Of a stretch of 64,000 bases of DNA, positions 1 to 11,093 are shown piece by piece. The stretch lies in NCBI RefSeq assembly GCF_030272615.1, contig NC_081413.1, forward strand, positions 553,993,136-554,057,135. The letters are read 5' to 3'. The translations under genes and the position numbers were made by a program. The stretch comes from Cryptomeria japonica (taxonomy: Eukaryota; Streptophyta; Pinopsida; Cupressales; Cupressaceae). Under the pieces are notes generated by a model that was not told where the DNA came from, did not search any database, and saw only the letters and a list, made by a program, of their open reading frames with translations. Positions within the stretch are counted from its first letter, which is position 1, and each line of letters begins with the position of its first letter.

Positions 1-285
1 TAACAATCTGAAATAAGCTTTTACTTATGTCAAGTAAAATTATTTGGATGATTGAGAAGTTTCAAGTTGTTTATTGTTAACTGTTGTTACAGTCAACCGG
101 TTTATCCTGACAGTTTTATTCTAACAGAGATATTGCATTTAAGTTCAGTGATTTAACTTGTCTGTTTCAAAGTTTACTACAAAGGTTATTTCTGAGTAAG
201 GTGAAAGATTATCAGTTTTTCTATCTACCGATTCACCCCCCCTCTCAGTAGTTGACCAGATCCTTATTATTTCATCATACCATCA
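1..285 (+). mobile_element. Copia-1 5' LTR, 3' end only
   Basis: This is the end of a 5' LTR whose start lies outside the window. The C-rich run and CTCAGTAGTTG segment near 234-255 resembles the 3' end of the other Copia LTRs in this window, which also close with a C-rich run followed by CTCAGTTATC or CTTAGTATC. The boundary is set by a CA at 284-285 directly before a primer-binding site. No coding content is visible. Confidence 0.75.
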
Positions 286-287
286 AT

Positions 288-299
288 TGGTATTAGAGC
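288..299 (+). other. Copia-1 primer-binding site
   Basis: TGGTATTAGAGC differs at one base from the TGGTATCAGAGC site complementary to the 3' end of initiator tRNA-Met, the usual primer of plant Copia elements. The same site occurs undamaged in Copia-2 at 21138. Confidence 0.85.
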
Positions 300-348
300 A
301 CTTCTCAGGTCCTTTAAGGTCTAAGCCTAATAGCTTGAGGTAAATATC

Positions 349-3300
349 TTGTTGAACATGATGAAGAAGAAAGCTCCAAAGTTTAACAGAGAGAACTACA
401 GGATATGGAGTGACAAAATTAAAATTTATATCAAGATTCTTGGAAATCAATACTGGGAACATGTTAATACTCAATATGTTGTACCTAGTGGGACTATGAC
501 TGAGGATCAGAAGAAAGAGCGACAAGAAAACAAACAAGCACTGGAGGCTATTATCAGTTCTTTGTCTGATGCAGAATATGTTGATGTTCATGGTCTAGAG
601 ACTACACATGAGGTATGGAAGAAACTTGAAGAGATTTACAGCGGTGATGAACATGTCGAAATTTCCAAGGAAGAGAGTCTAAGAGGGAATTTTGATGACA
701 TGCGGATGGCTAAAGGTAAGAATATCCAACAATATGGTCAAAGGATAAAAGAGGTAGTTTGAGAGATAAAGAGTGCTGGTGGTAAAATGGATGATCCCAC
801 AATAATTAGTAAGGTGTTGAGAACCCTGCAACTGGTCTACGCTATCAAAGTTGCATCCATTCAGGAGCTAAAGTCAATTGACAAAACCAAGGTAACCCTT
901 GACTCCATCATTGGTAAGATTACTACTTTTGAATTAAATGGTTATGATGGTAGTATTCAGAAATCTGAATCAACATTTAGAGCTTTTGTTTCTAACCCAT
1001 CTATGAGGAAAAGTAGAGATGTTAGTCATTGTCATGAATCTAGATCCAACAGAGAAATTGATGATGAAGACAGTTTGGTTGAGCTTGAAGCATTGTTGGC
1101 CAAGCGAATGCCTAGAGGTACTGGTAAATACAGAGGTAAATTACCTTTGAAATGTTTTGCATGCAATAAGATTGGACACATATCTGCTAACTATCCTAAT
1201 GGTGATAATGAGCACAAGTGAGAGAAATTCAAGAAGTACAAGGGAAAAGGAAAAAGAGATTGTCTTATTGTTGTTAATGGTGGTATCATTGATGAGGAAT
1301 TTGAAGGTGGTGTTAATGAAGACATTGTCTTTGTAGCCATCAAAAAGGAGACATCTGATAAGAAAGATTTAGTTTCTCGCATGGATAATTTTGATGATTG
1401 GATTATTAATAGTGGTTTCTCACATCACATGACCGGTGACTGGATGAAATTTCTTTCTTTGAAGGAATTTGATGGCAGAGTTGTAAGATTTGGTAATGAC
1501 TCGCCCTGCATGGTTAAATGTAAAGGAACTATTTCTCTTAATGAGAAGAGCAGTGCAGATGATGTCTACTGGGTTGAAGGTCTAAAACACAATCTTTTGA
1601 GTGTTTCTCAACTCAATGATAGAGGATATCCATTGGAGTTCAAGAATGGTATGTGCAAAATCTATGGGAGCAAAGGTGAACTAATTGCAACCGGAAAGAA
1701 AACTAAAGGTAACCTGTTTCACCTAAATCCTAAAGTCAACAACTTTTTAATTTCTAAAATGGATGCTTGTTGGCTTTGGTATAGGAGATTTTGTCATTTG
1801 AATTTTGATAACATTATTAAAGTGAGTAAGTCTAAGGCAGTGAGAGGTTTCCCTTAGTTAGACAAACTGGTTAATGCTCTATGTAAGGAATGTCAGTTGG
1901 GAAAAATGGCATCCTCAACTTTCAAGAGCAAGTCTTTTTCAGCAGAGCATCTGTTAGATTTGGTTCATACAGACCTATGTGGACCAATTAGGACTAAAAG
2001 TATCCAAGGTGATAGATATTTCATGATCTTCACTGATGATTGCTCAAGGATGATGTGGGTCACATTCTTGAAAGATAAAATAGAGGCAATTGGTAAATTC
2101 AAGGCATTCGGGGCCTAGCTAAAAAGGAGAGTGGTAAAAAGATAAAGTGTCTCAGGACTGATCAAGGCGATGAATTTACTTATGAGGAATTCAGTAGATA
2201 TTGTGAAGAGAATGGAATCAAATGACAACTTTCTGCACCAAGGACACCACAGCAGAATGGTATTGCAGAGAGAAACAACCAGTCAGTCGTTGAAGCTGCT
2301 AGGACAATGTTGATACAAGGAGGTGTTGCTAAAACCTTTTGGAAAGAAGCTGTCAGCACAGCTGTCTACACAATGAACGGGATTTTGGTAAAAAATAGGT
2401 AAGGATAAGACTTCTTATGAGTACTGGTATGGTAGATCACCTAATGTTGGTTATTTCAAGATATTTGGTAGCAAATTTTTTATTAAGAGAGGTGACTATA
2501 TTAGCAAGTTTGAGGTGAAGAGTGATGAAGGTATATTTCTTGGTTATTACACCAAGAGTAAAGCCTACAAATGCTACAACAACCGGACATAGAAAATCAT
2601 TGAGAGTGTTGATGTGCGAGTTGATTAGTATCTTGAAGTCTCGAGAGAAACCAGTGTGGAGAAAAAGGATGAAGATCCTTGCATTTTTTTTTTAGAACCA
2701 AAACTTGTGAAACTTGAAACCGGTAAAACAAATATTGATGTACCAGTTCAACTGGAACAGGTAGACTCAGAAGAAGAAGATGATAATGAAGAAGATGAAC
2801 CTAAATAAAATAATCATGTTACTCTGAGTTATGTGAGACTCAATCACAATCCTGACCAGATTATTGGAGATAAAGATGTTGAAGTACTAACCAGAAGAAG
2901 AATTAGAGAGAATTCTTGCATGATCTCCATTATTGAGCCTAGAACTGCTAAGGAAGCATTTGAAGATGATCATTGGATCAAAGCTATGGAGGAGGAGCTT
3001 GATCAAATTGAGAAGAATAATACATGGACTCTAGTACCTCGGCCGGTGAATAAAAATGTAATAGGTACTAAGTGGGTTTTCACGAACAAGATGTTTGAAG
3101 ATGGTGTAGTAGTCTGAAAAAAAACTATATTGGTCTGCAAAGGTTATGCACAAGAAGATGGAGAATATTATGGTGTTTCTTTTGCACCAGTTGCTAGACT
3201 AGAACGTGTCAGAACTTTATTGGATTTTGCAGCTCATAAGGGATTCATAGTTTATCAGATGGATGTGAAATCTATATTTTTGAATGGAATACTAGAATAA

Positions 3301-3756
3301 GAGGTATACATTGAGCAGCTAGATTGTTATGCTTTAACTGATAAAAAGGACATGGTATGTAAGTTGCACAAGATACTATATGGATTAAAGAAAGCACCGA
3401 GAGCATTGTATGAAAGGCTTCACTCACACCTAATGAAGATAGGTTTTCAGAGAACTAGTGAAGACAGTAACATATATCTCAAATCTAAAGGAGATAAGAT
3501 ACTGGTTAGTGAAGTGTTTATGGATGATATCATATTTGGAGGAAATGATGCCATGAGCAATGACTTTGCAAATGAAATGAAAAGTGAGTTTTAAATGTCT
3601 CTAGTGGGAGACAAAAAAAATTTCATAGGTTTGCAAATACAGCAAATGAAGAGTGGCATTTTCATTACACAGTCTAAGTATGTGAAAGAGGTGTTAAAGA
3701 CATTTGGTATGAGTGATTGTAAACCGGATGGGACACCAATGGTTATAGGTTGTAAG
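349..3756 (+). pseudogene. Copia-1 gag-pol, 5' part (broken)
   Basis: This is a decayed Ty1/Copia polyprotein. In order there is gag (349 to about 1010), a zinc knuckle near 1155 (CFACNKIGH) whose last Cys is Tyr, and a protease near 1400 where the catalytic D-S-G reads N-S-G. A pre-integrase motif follows near 1770 (LWYRRFCHLNF), then integrase from about 1960 (HTDLCGP), and reverse transcriptase from about 2940 to 3756 with FMDDI in place of YVDDI. In-frame stops occur at 760, 1219, 1855, 3115, 3297 and 3592, and a frameshift near 2110. Reading ends abruptly at 3756 where the Tat element is inserted; the RNase H part resumes at 62743. Not functional. Confidence 0.92.
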
Positions 3757-4883
3757 TGTATACACATAAAAATGGCTATGAGCAATTAAATAATTATTTT
3801 ATATTTATTTAATAATTATTCTTTTATTAAATAGTTAATTTGAAAAGATTAATTTATTTAATTCATTTTTCATGTCTTTCTATTAATTAATTTATTAAAA
3901 TAATTTATTAATTAATTCATCTATCCTATTCTTCTAATTAATTAAATATCTAATATTTAATTATCCTTTTAACCAAGTTAATTAAATATCTAATATTTAA
4001 TTATCTCCTCCAATCAATTAAATATCTAATATTTAATGGTTATTCTCCTATCATATAGTCTCAAATATTAAATGATTTCCTAAATTATTTAATCTTTCTT
4101 ATCCAACTCACCTTCCATCTCCACTTCATCTTCCCTTTGCCAACTCATCAAACATGTGGCTAAGGAAATTAATATTTCTTAAATATTAATTCATCATTTC
4201 TCTTCAACCTCCAAACTTAATGAATATTGTGTACGTACATATATTCTCCACTTGTCCTATCATGCCTAAATCTTCTCCAACCATCCCTAGATTCTCTCAG
4301 TCAGCAACCCAGTCAAGGTGAGATGAGTGACACTTGTCTTCTCCTTCCCCTTTTCTCTCAACCTTCACCTTTGCTCACAGCCATCCAAATCTGCAGATCT
4401 GATCATGACCATTGATCTAAGCCACATCATCTCATCCTCTCAAGGTCTATAAAGTCAAGAGCTTTAGTTGTGAGAGAGTTAGACTTCAAGAGACTTCAAG
4501 TGCATTTTGGAAGCTAATCATATGCATCCGTGAGTTTTAATCTTGAAGCAAATAGCAATTATCATATAGCATAATCATTTTAGCATAATCATGTAGTATT
4601 GCATATCATAACATTTGTGAACTATCAGTTATCAGTTCATTCTTCATATGCCATCTTGGAAGCTATCAGTGCATTGTCTGAGAGCACACCATCTGCAACC
4701 AGGAACAGTGGAGTTAGGACACAATGAGACATAAACCATGAAGGTAATATTAGTATTTTTATTTCATATGTATTTCATGAAGTTTCATTGGTTGAATTTG
4801 GATTTCCTGTAGCATTTCCATTTGTATTTTGTGAAACTAACTTGTTGCAGGTAGCATTCTAAGGATGAAATTCAAGTCGACAC
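3757..4883 (+). repeat. Tat element 5' LTR
   Basis: It begins TGTATACACA and ends GACACA (TG...CA). It is very AT-rich in the first 330 bp, with several ATTTAATTA-type segments. A TATA-like CTATAAAG lies at 4447-4454, matched by CTATAAAA at 62300-62307 in the other LTR, a plausible promoter with the transcript start some 30 bp downstream. Compared with the 3' copy it lacks about 56 bp near 4240. Confidence 0.95.
4447..4454 (+). promoter_or_regulatory. TATA-like box in Tat 5' LTR
   Basis: CTATAAAG is conserved between both LTR copies (CTATAAAA at 62300). It sits about 430 bp before the LTR end, a normal place for the U3/R promoter of a plant Gypsy element. No experimental support is possible from sequence. 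Confidence 0.5.
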
Positions 4884-4886
4884 ATT

Positions 4887-4904
4887 TTGGCGCCCACCAT
4901 GGGG
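4887..4904 (+). other. Tat element primer-binding site
   Basis: TGGCGCCCACCATGGGGC starts three bases after the 5' LTR. It begins with the TGG expected for pairing to a tRNA CCA end and resembles primer sites known from plant Gypsy elements. I do not assign the tRNA. Confidence 0.8.
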
Positions 4905-4919
4905 CTCATGGACCTCGCA

Positions 4920-5330
4920 TATACCTTTAAAAATCTCGCAAAAATAAAATTAACGCATTTGTAATGTAGATTCACGCATGTGTGAATTCTTACAACACTT
5001 TTGCTCATAGGTTAGCACATTTGCATCACTAGTTAGTGCATATGCCATGCAGGTTAGCCCTTTTGTCTAAAAATCTATGCATTTGCATCACTGGTTAGCG
5101 CATATGCCATACAGGTTAGCACTTTTGTCTGAAAATTTGTGCATTTGCCTCGTCAGTTAGCGCTTTTGTCTTCTAGGTTAGCGCTTTTGTTCTCTAGATT
5201 AGCGCATTTATTAAAGAAATCACGCTTTCATATCCGCAAAGCAACGCTTTTGCTCTATAGGTTAGCGCTTCTGAGGAGAAAGATAGCGCATGTGTTAGAA
5301 TAGCGCTTTTGTTTCCAACTGACCAAAATT
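4920..5330 (+). repeat. Degenerate short tandem repeats in Tat leader (TTAGCGCATATGC / TTAGCGCTTTTGT type)
   Basis: About sixteen irregular units of 20-30 bp recur, each built on TTAGCRC followed by ATTTGC, ATATGC or TTTTGT. They lie directly after the primer-binding site, in the untranslated leader. The same repeat family occurs in inverted orientation at 52900-53260, upstream of the antisense PMD ORF. Confidence 0.85.
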
Positions 5331-7091
5331 TCTTGTAGGTTTGAATGTCCAAGAAATTAGATTTTCCAAACTACTAACATGCATATGCAGGATGGTGTTT
5401 AAGACAAATTTTGTGTATTTCCTCATCTAGTTAATTAAAAGTCTTATTTTGGGAAGTAACATATCATATTTTGTTTATTTAGTCTAACTAAGAGGGAAAA
5501 TTGATAGCATGCAACTTGCATTTTTAGTATTTTCTCTAAAATAGTTGCACATAGACTTTTAAAAAGGCTAAAATAAACACCATTCTTGTTGGAGAAACAT
5601 CTCCAAATAGGACTTAGCCAATAATTGCTTTGAAAAGGTTAAAAAGAACACTTATATTCTGTGTCTCGAAAGTGGTAGGTATATGTTCTCCCCTAAATTG
5701 GGTGACCAAAAAGCCAAACCCACTCTTTTATGCTTTCTTTACTTTCAAGCAATTAAATCCTTTAGAGGGCTTGCCTTCGCGAGCTGCCTTGAGGGGGCCA
5801 ATGAGAGGGGAATGCCTTAAAGTGGAAACCAGCTAATACCAAGTCCTTCCAATCCACTATAAATAAATCGTGTTTGTGACGAAAGTCTCAAACAACATGT
5901 GTTGATAAGTTCATACCAACACTATGTTTCCCCATAAACCCTATGGAGCGTAACCTCTATAGGTTGGGAACCTTTTTGTATTTACAGAGCTGAAAGTGTC
6001 GCATGTATGGCCACATGACCTCTAAAGCGGCTCACACACATACGGTTCCTAGTAGAGATATAAAGTTTGCCATGGGGAGTTTTCATGGAAACTGGTGCTT
6101 GGCTGCCCCGAAGAAGTGATTGCCGGGGTGGAGCCAGTAGGGTCAAGCATCTAAATATCTGCTTTGAATAGTGTAGCCTCGGGGGAAACCCCATGTGAGA
6201 TTCAACAACTATTGTCTCATCCTGCCATAAGATTTGTACTTGATTGTGCATTTTGTTTATTAGACATTGTGTCTTCTAAGTTTGTTACATGTTCCAAATG
6301 GTCAAAAATTGAAGAAAATTATCATCTACGCATGAGCGAAAATCCAACAAATTGCTGAAAAAGTTTGATCAAAAGGGTAATACAAAAAGCTTTCAAACAC
6401 TTGAAACACAAGATCAAAACCAAAGTGTCAAAACATCAGTATCAAAATTATTCTTGAAGTAGGTTTGTCTCTATACCATCACATATTGTCAAACTAGCTT
6501 AAACAACTAGGTCGCTAATCCTATAGGTTATTCCCAAGAAGTTCTATAAACATCAACATTTAACAAGCTATTGATTCAAACATCTTAAGTGCAAAAAAAT
6601 CAACATCATTATCAAGTTTCTCATCAGGATAATCAAATCCTCTATCACGAAGCTTGATCAATCTATACTAGGTTCATAATCTTGGATATATCTTTCCTAT
6701 TTTGAACCTAGGCTATATCAAAATCAGAATTGCATTAACATTGGAATCAAACAAACTTGTAAATTGTCAAATGCTTATATGACTTTTAAGTATCACCTTA
6801 AGAAAAGAAAACCCAGTTATAAAGCTACTCATAAAAGAATAAGATTCTTGTATATCAATCGCAAGATCTTATTAAAACATAGGACATTCCTACACTGTTT
6901 TCGTCACTACCTGCGTGGTTGTGGTACAGAGTTTGATGAAGAAATTTTACAAGGATTTACTTTTCAACAAAGGGACGCTTTATCACAATGAACAAACAAT
7001 AACGGTAAAATCAACAAGGCATATCTTCCTAAACCAATAATCACCTATTGACTTTGTCCTTTGGTCACTTTAACAAATTTGAAATAATCAC
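5331..7091 (+). other. Tat 5' leader, non-coding
   Basis: About 1.75 kb lies between the leader repeats and gag. Only short unrelated ORFs occur. The block 5690-6220 is more GC-rich than its surroundings and contains purine-rich GGGGG and CCTCGGGGGAAACCCC segments. The last part (6360-7090) is AT-rich. No domain is recognisable and I make no gene call here; long structured leaders are usual in Ogre/Tat elements. Confidence 0.6.
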
Positions 7092-8327
7092 ATGTCAGTT
7101 TGGACTAGAGCCCAATACGAACAACATAGAAAACAACAACAAATGGAGGAAGAAGATAATCCTATATTCCAAATTTTTGGATTTACCGTTGTTGATGAAG
7201 AAGCAGTCAATAGAACCATTAGAGACCTCGAGCAATATTTCAAATTTGATAGGCTAATGGAAAAATTGTTGGCAAAACAAAAAGAGAAATATCTCTTGAT
7301 GTTGGCAAAATTTGGAGCTAAACTACCACAAGAATTTAACATAGAAAGCTTGAAACAAGATGTAGAAGCAAGTAACACCCAAAACACAGATGATCCAAAT
7401 AACGAGGATGTGAACAAAGAAATTCATGAAGAAACAAGAAAAGAAAGGGTGACACGCGAAAAGAACGTAGTGATAAAAGAACTCACGAATAAACAAGGAG
7501 AAACTATGTGGATAATCCATTATCGAACCTTACTCAACAAATGCAAACTCTACAACAACAGATGCAAGACATGCAAAATGGAACAAGCTCCAAGAAGTAT
7601 TCATTAGAAGATATATGCCAATATTTGTTTGATAAGAATCTGAACATGATACCATTTACGCAACATTGTGAGATTCCTAAATATGACAAATACGATGGGA
7701 AATCTGATCCTTGGGATCACATTAGGGAGTTTTGTACTATGAGCATGGAATTTGCTCATGATGAAACTTACCTTATGTGTCTTTTTCCTATGAGTTTAAA
7801 TGGACAATCAATGGAGTGGTTTTCAAGATTACCATCCGGAATCAAATCTTTTGAAGAACTTGTGAATAGATTTATTTCACAATACTTCTACAATATAAGG
7901 AATGAAATAACAATGTTGGATCTCTACAATGTTAAACAAAAGAATGGTGAATCTTTTATGATCTTCTTACAACGATGGAAATGCATATTTAATAGGTATC
8001 CCAGAGACGTACCTGATCAAGGAAAAAATGAACATATTCATTGATAATCTTATCAGTGAAATGAGTTATCGACTAAGAATGCAATGTCCTCCCTCTTTTG
8101 CGAAAATGATCGAGAATGGTCTGAAAATAGAGAACGCAATGGTAAAGAAAGGAGAACTAAAACTTTACAATAATTCATACAAAAACAATTCCAACAACAA
8201 AAATAACAATGACAAACCCAAGTTATAGTCAAAGAATAGGAATGTCAGCAATGAAAGAAATGACGATAATAGTACTAAAAAATAACAACAACCAATTTTT
8301 AATCTATCAAGTCAAATCCCAAGTAAT
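7092..8327 (+). pseudogene. Tat gag, N-terminal and central part (broken)
   Basis: The first ORF (7092, MSVWTRAQYEQHRKQQQ) is an N-terminal gag extension. A frame change near 7500 leads into a Gln-rich stretch and then the conserved retrotransposon gag domain (about 7620-8030) with signatures DIREFCTMSMEF-like, LNGQSMEWFSRLPSGIKSF and FMIFLQRWK. Another frame change near 8030 and a stop at 8226 follow. The reading is then cut by the solo LTR at 8328. Gag would form the particle and bind element RNA in the cytoplasm. The two or more frameshifts make it non-functional. Confidence 0.88.
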
Positions 8328-9129
8328 TGTTGGCATATGGACACTCCAATGAGACATTGAAGGTGATTGAAGGTTTTGTCATTGATGGCAACCTTACAAT
8401 CCTATGGTACGGGCAAGGCACTTTACCGGCATCAGCAGAACACACTCTACACCGGCACTCAGAACACCGGCACCGGCACAGAGAAAGGAAGTATACCGGC
8501 ACAGAGGCCGACAGGATTTTTGTTATAATATATTTTGTTTATTATTTGAAAAACTTTGTAAGCCAACTTAATATCACTGTAAAATGACTTATATATATAA
8601 GAAGTCATTGTAGGACATTTTGTAAGATGTAGAAAAATATAATGAGGCGAAATAAGGCAGACCTATTATGTGAAATATAGGTTAAGGGGTATATGTAAAG
8701 AATAGAGTAGAAACCGATATTGAATCTGGCATTGAAGATGCTATTGTAAAGCAGTACAAGTTATTGGATTTGTATAATCCACATTGTAAGTCAGTAAGAC
8801 TTCCCATTGAGCAGTGAGCTCTAGGCAAGTGGTCTTCCTGCATGTGCAGGCCCCTACTATAAGTAATATTCTCTTATTGGCCAGTAAGATAATATTGTGG
8901 GTCACAAATCCCACTGAGGTTTTTCCCACACTAGTTTTCCTCATTAAATCATTGTGTTATGGTGTGCTTTTCATGTGGATGTTCTTTATTCTATTTATTG
9001 CATTATTTCTTGCATACCGGTACTCTGTTATAATATGTTCTGCATGTTTTAAGATAAGAAATTCCAATAACCGGTCAGATACTGATTCACCCCCCCCCCC
9101 CCCTCTTAGTATCTGTGGGAATCCTAATA
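8328..9129 (+). mobile_element. Solo Copia LTR 1 in Tat gag
   Basis: An 802-bp LTR starts TGTTGGCATATGG and ends CCTAATA, flanked by GTAAT at 8323-8327 and 9130-9134. There is no internal region, so it is a solo LTR left by LTR-LTR recombination. It is closely similar throughout to 43737-44542 and shares the block around GAGCTCTAGGC and CTGCATGTGCAGGCCCC with the Copia-2 LTRs. A C run of 14 precedes the 3' end. The long ORF from 8814 into gag is a chance read-through of this LTR into the resumed gag frame. Confidence 0.95.
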
Positions 9130-9668
9130 GTAATAATAATCCAAAAAACAATAAAGCCAAGTCCTTTTTCTCCAATCCTCAGAGGAAATTCACAAACATT
9201 GGAGAACCATTGGAATCATCTCTAAAAACTCTACTTGCCAACAAATTGATTGTTTTACCAGAAGCAACAAGTTATGAACCACCAGTCAAGCCAAATTGGT
9301 GGAATGACAATCATTTTTTCAATTACCATCAGAATAAAGGACACCTAACAAATGATTGTCAAAGATTGAAACACCTTATCCAAGATCTAATCGATAATGG
9401 AACCATCACAATGGATAGCCATAAGACAAACGAATCACACCTAGCTTTCAAAACTCCACTTCCAAATTATTACAAAGGTGAACCATCACAATTAAAAGAT
9501 GACAAGGGAAAATCCAAAGTGAATTACACTTATACATATGATGATGTGGTAAATGTGATCATTGTTAAAGATAATCCACCTTCAGAACCAATCAATGTTA
9601 TTACTAGAAGCAAAGAAAAGGTTACCTTTCTAGGTATAGCAAAAGATCCAATATCCACTTCACAATGA
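9130..9668 (+). pseudogene. Tat gag, C-terminal part with knuckle-like motif
   Basis: Gag resumes exactly at the end of the solo LTR. It has an Asn-rich linker, then the conserved block near 9310-9400 reading NYHQNKGHLTNDCQRLKH followed by IQDLIDNG, the degenerate CHC-type motif seen at the end of Tat-lineage gag (first Cys replaced by Asn). An in-frame stop at 9666 separates it from protease. The continuity across the LTR confirms that the LTR inserted into a pre-existing gag. Confidence 0.85.
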
Positions 9669-10181
9669 TACAATTTAGTAGAGAAATTACAAACAATACC
9701 CGCTCAAATATCAATTCTAGAACTTCTCAAGGTTTCACCTATGCATAGGGAAATTTTGGAGAAAGCTTTAGTGAAAATAATAGTTTCAAAAGATTTGGCT
9801 ATAGATCAGTTCCAAAACATGGTAGGACACCTTATAGCTCCTCATTGCTTATCATTTTCTGAAAATGATGACACATCCTTACAACATCCTCACAACGCTC
9901 CCTTACATGTTAAAGTCTCCATTAATAAAACTCGTGTCAAACGTGTACTCATAGATGGAGGAGTTGGCTTAAACATTTGTGGATTAAGTTTGATAAAAGC
10001 TTTGGGATATTCAGAAAATGCAGTGGACCTGAAAAAGAAAATAACCATCAAGGCTTATGATGAAGCAGAACGTTCTTCTAAAGGAACTGTTGTGCTACCA
10101 ATAAAAATAGGACCTTTGGAAAGGGACACATTATGTCAGGTTTTAGATTTGAGCCTCTCTTACAACATTCTTCTAGGATGA
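9669..10181 (+). pseudogene. Tat aspartic protease (broken)
   Basis: This is a retropepsin-like domain in the same frame as the gag C-terminus. The active-site region near 9950 reads VLIDGGVGLNICGLSLIKALG, and DGG is common in this lineage in place of DSG. The flap-to-end part contains VLPIKIGPLERD and ends ILLG followed by a TGA at 10179 where an Arg codon would be expected. It would cleave the gag-pol precursor. Confidence 0.85.
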
Positions 10182-10196
10182 CCATGGATTTACAAG

Positions 10197-11093
10197 ATGC
10201 AAGTAGTTCCTTCTACATATCATCAATGTGTGAAATTTCCTCATGAAGGACAAGAAATCACTATAATTGCAGATTCTAGTCAATATTGCAATAATCTGAA
10301 GCCAACACAAGATACAAGAGTTCCACATAATAGAGAATCAGTATATCCTACCAAAGAAATTCAAGCAAGGTTATGGGAAAATTTTGAGGAAAAGCTCAAA
10401 TTAAATGATGAAGGAATGGGAAAATATTATTTGCATAATTTTCCACTTTCCCCTAAGTCATATGGAAAGCCTACAGATATTCAATCAAAGACATTAGAAA
10501 GATCAAAACATGTGTTTAAAGGGACATTTGTTAGTGCTAGAACTCTTGAAGAAGAAAATGAAGACAAAGACATTCTTGGTTGGTTGTACAAAGATGAAGA
10601 TAAAACTATAGCAATAGCAGTAGAAGTCAATATTCCCATAAAACAATATGGCAAAGGTTATGAAATCATGCAAAAAATGGGATATGAAGGAAAAGGACCA
10701 ATTGGTAAGCGACATCAAGGTATTTCAAAACCTATTTGTCCACACTCGCAATCCAAAGAAGATAAATCCGGGCTTGGATATTTAAAATCCAATCAAAAGC
10801 AACATAATCATCCACAGCAAAAGTGGAAAAAGAAATCAGTTTCTAAAGAAGAAAATTGGCAAGAAAAGCTACATCAAGCGGCAGAAATAGTAACAAATAA
10901 ACAAAAGAAGCAAGAAGAACATGAAAAGAAAGACAAGGAGATTACCATCAAGGGTAAAGATAAATCTTGTCAACAAGTTCTGGAAATACAAACAAATGCA
11001 AAATCTGAACAAGATATTCCAGAAGCAGTAAAAAATAGAGATGGCAGAAATCAGGGAACTTTTTGTGCCAGACAACATTCCTGTATGGTATAG
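10197..11093 (+). pseudogene. Tat polyprotein linker with G-patch domain
   Basis: This is the same frame after the protease stop. A G-patch-like segment lies near 10650-10740 (MQKMGYEGKGPIG, then HQGISKPI), a glycine-rich nucleic-acid-binding motif known between protease and RT in some Tat-lineage elements. The remainder is highly charged Lys/Glu-rich sequence. It overlaps the next ORF (11041, other frame), marking a frameshift near 11050-11090. Confidence 0.8.

Noticed and set aside
5630-6358. Short ORFs in the Tat leader as an Ogre-type ORF1.
   Set aside because: All are under 90 codons, overlap on both strands and have no recognisable domain.
8814-9668. A 284-codon ORF as a single gene.
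   Set aside because: It is solo-LTR sequence fused by chance to the resumed Tat gag frame at 9130.
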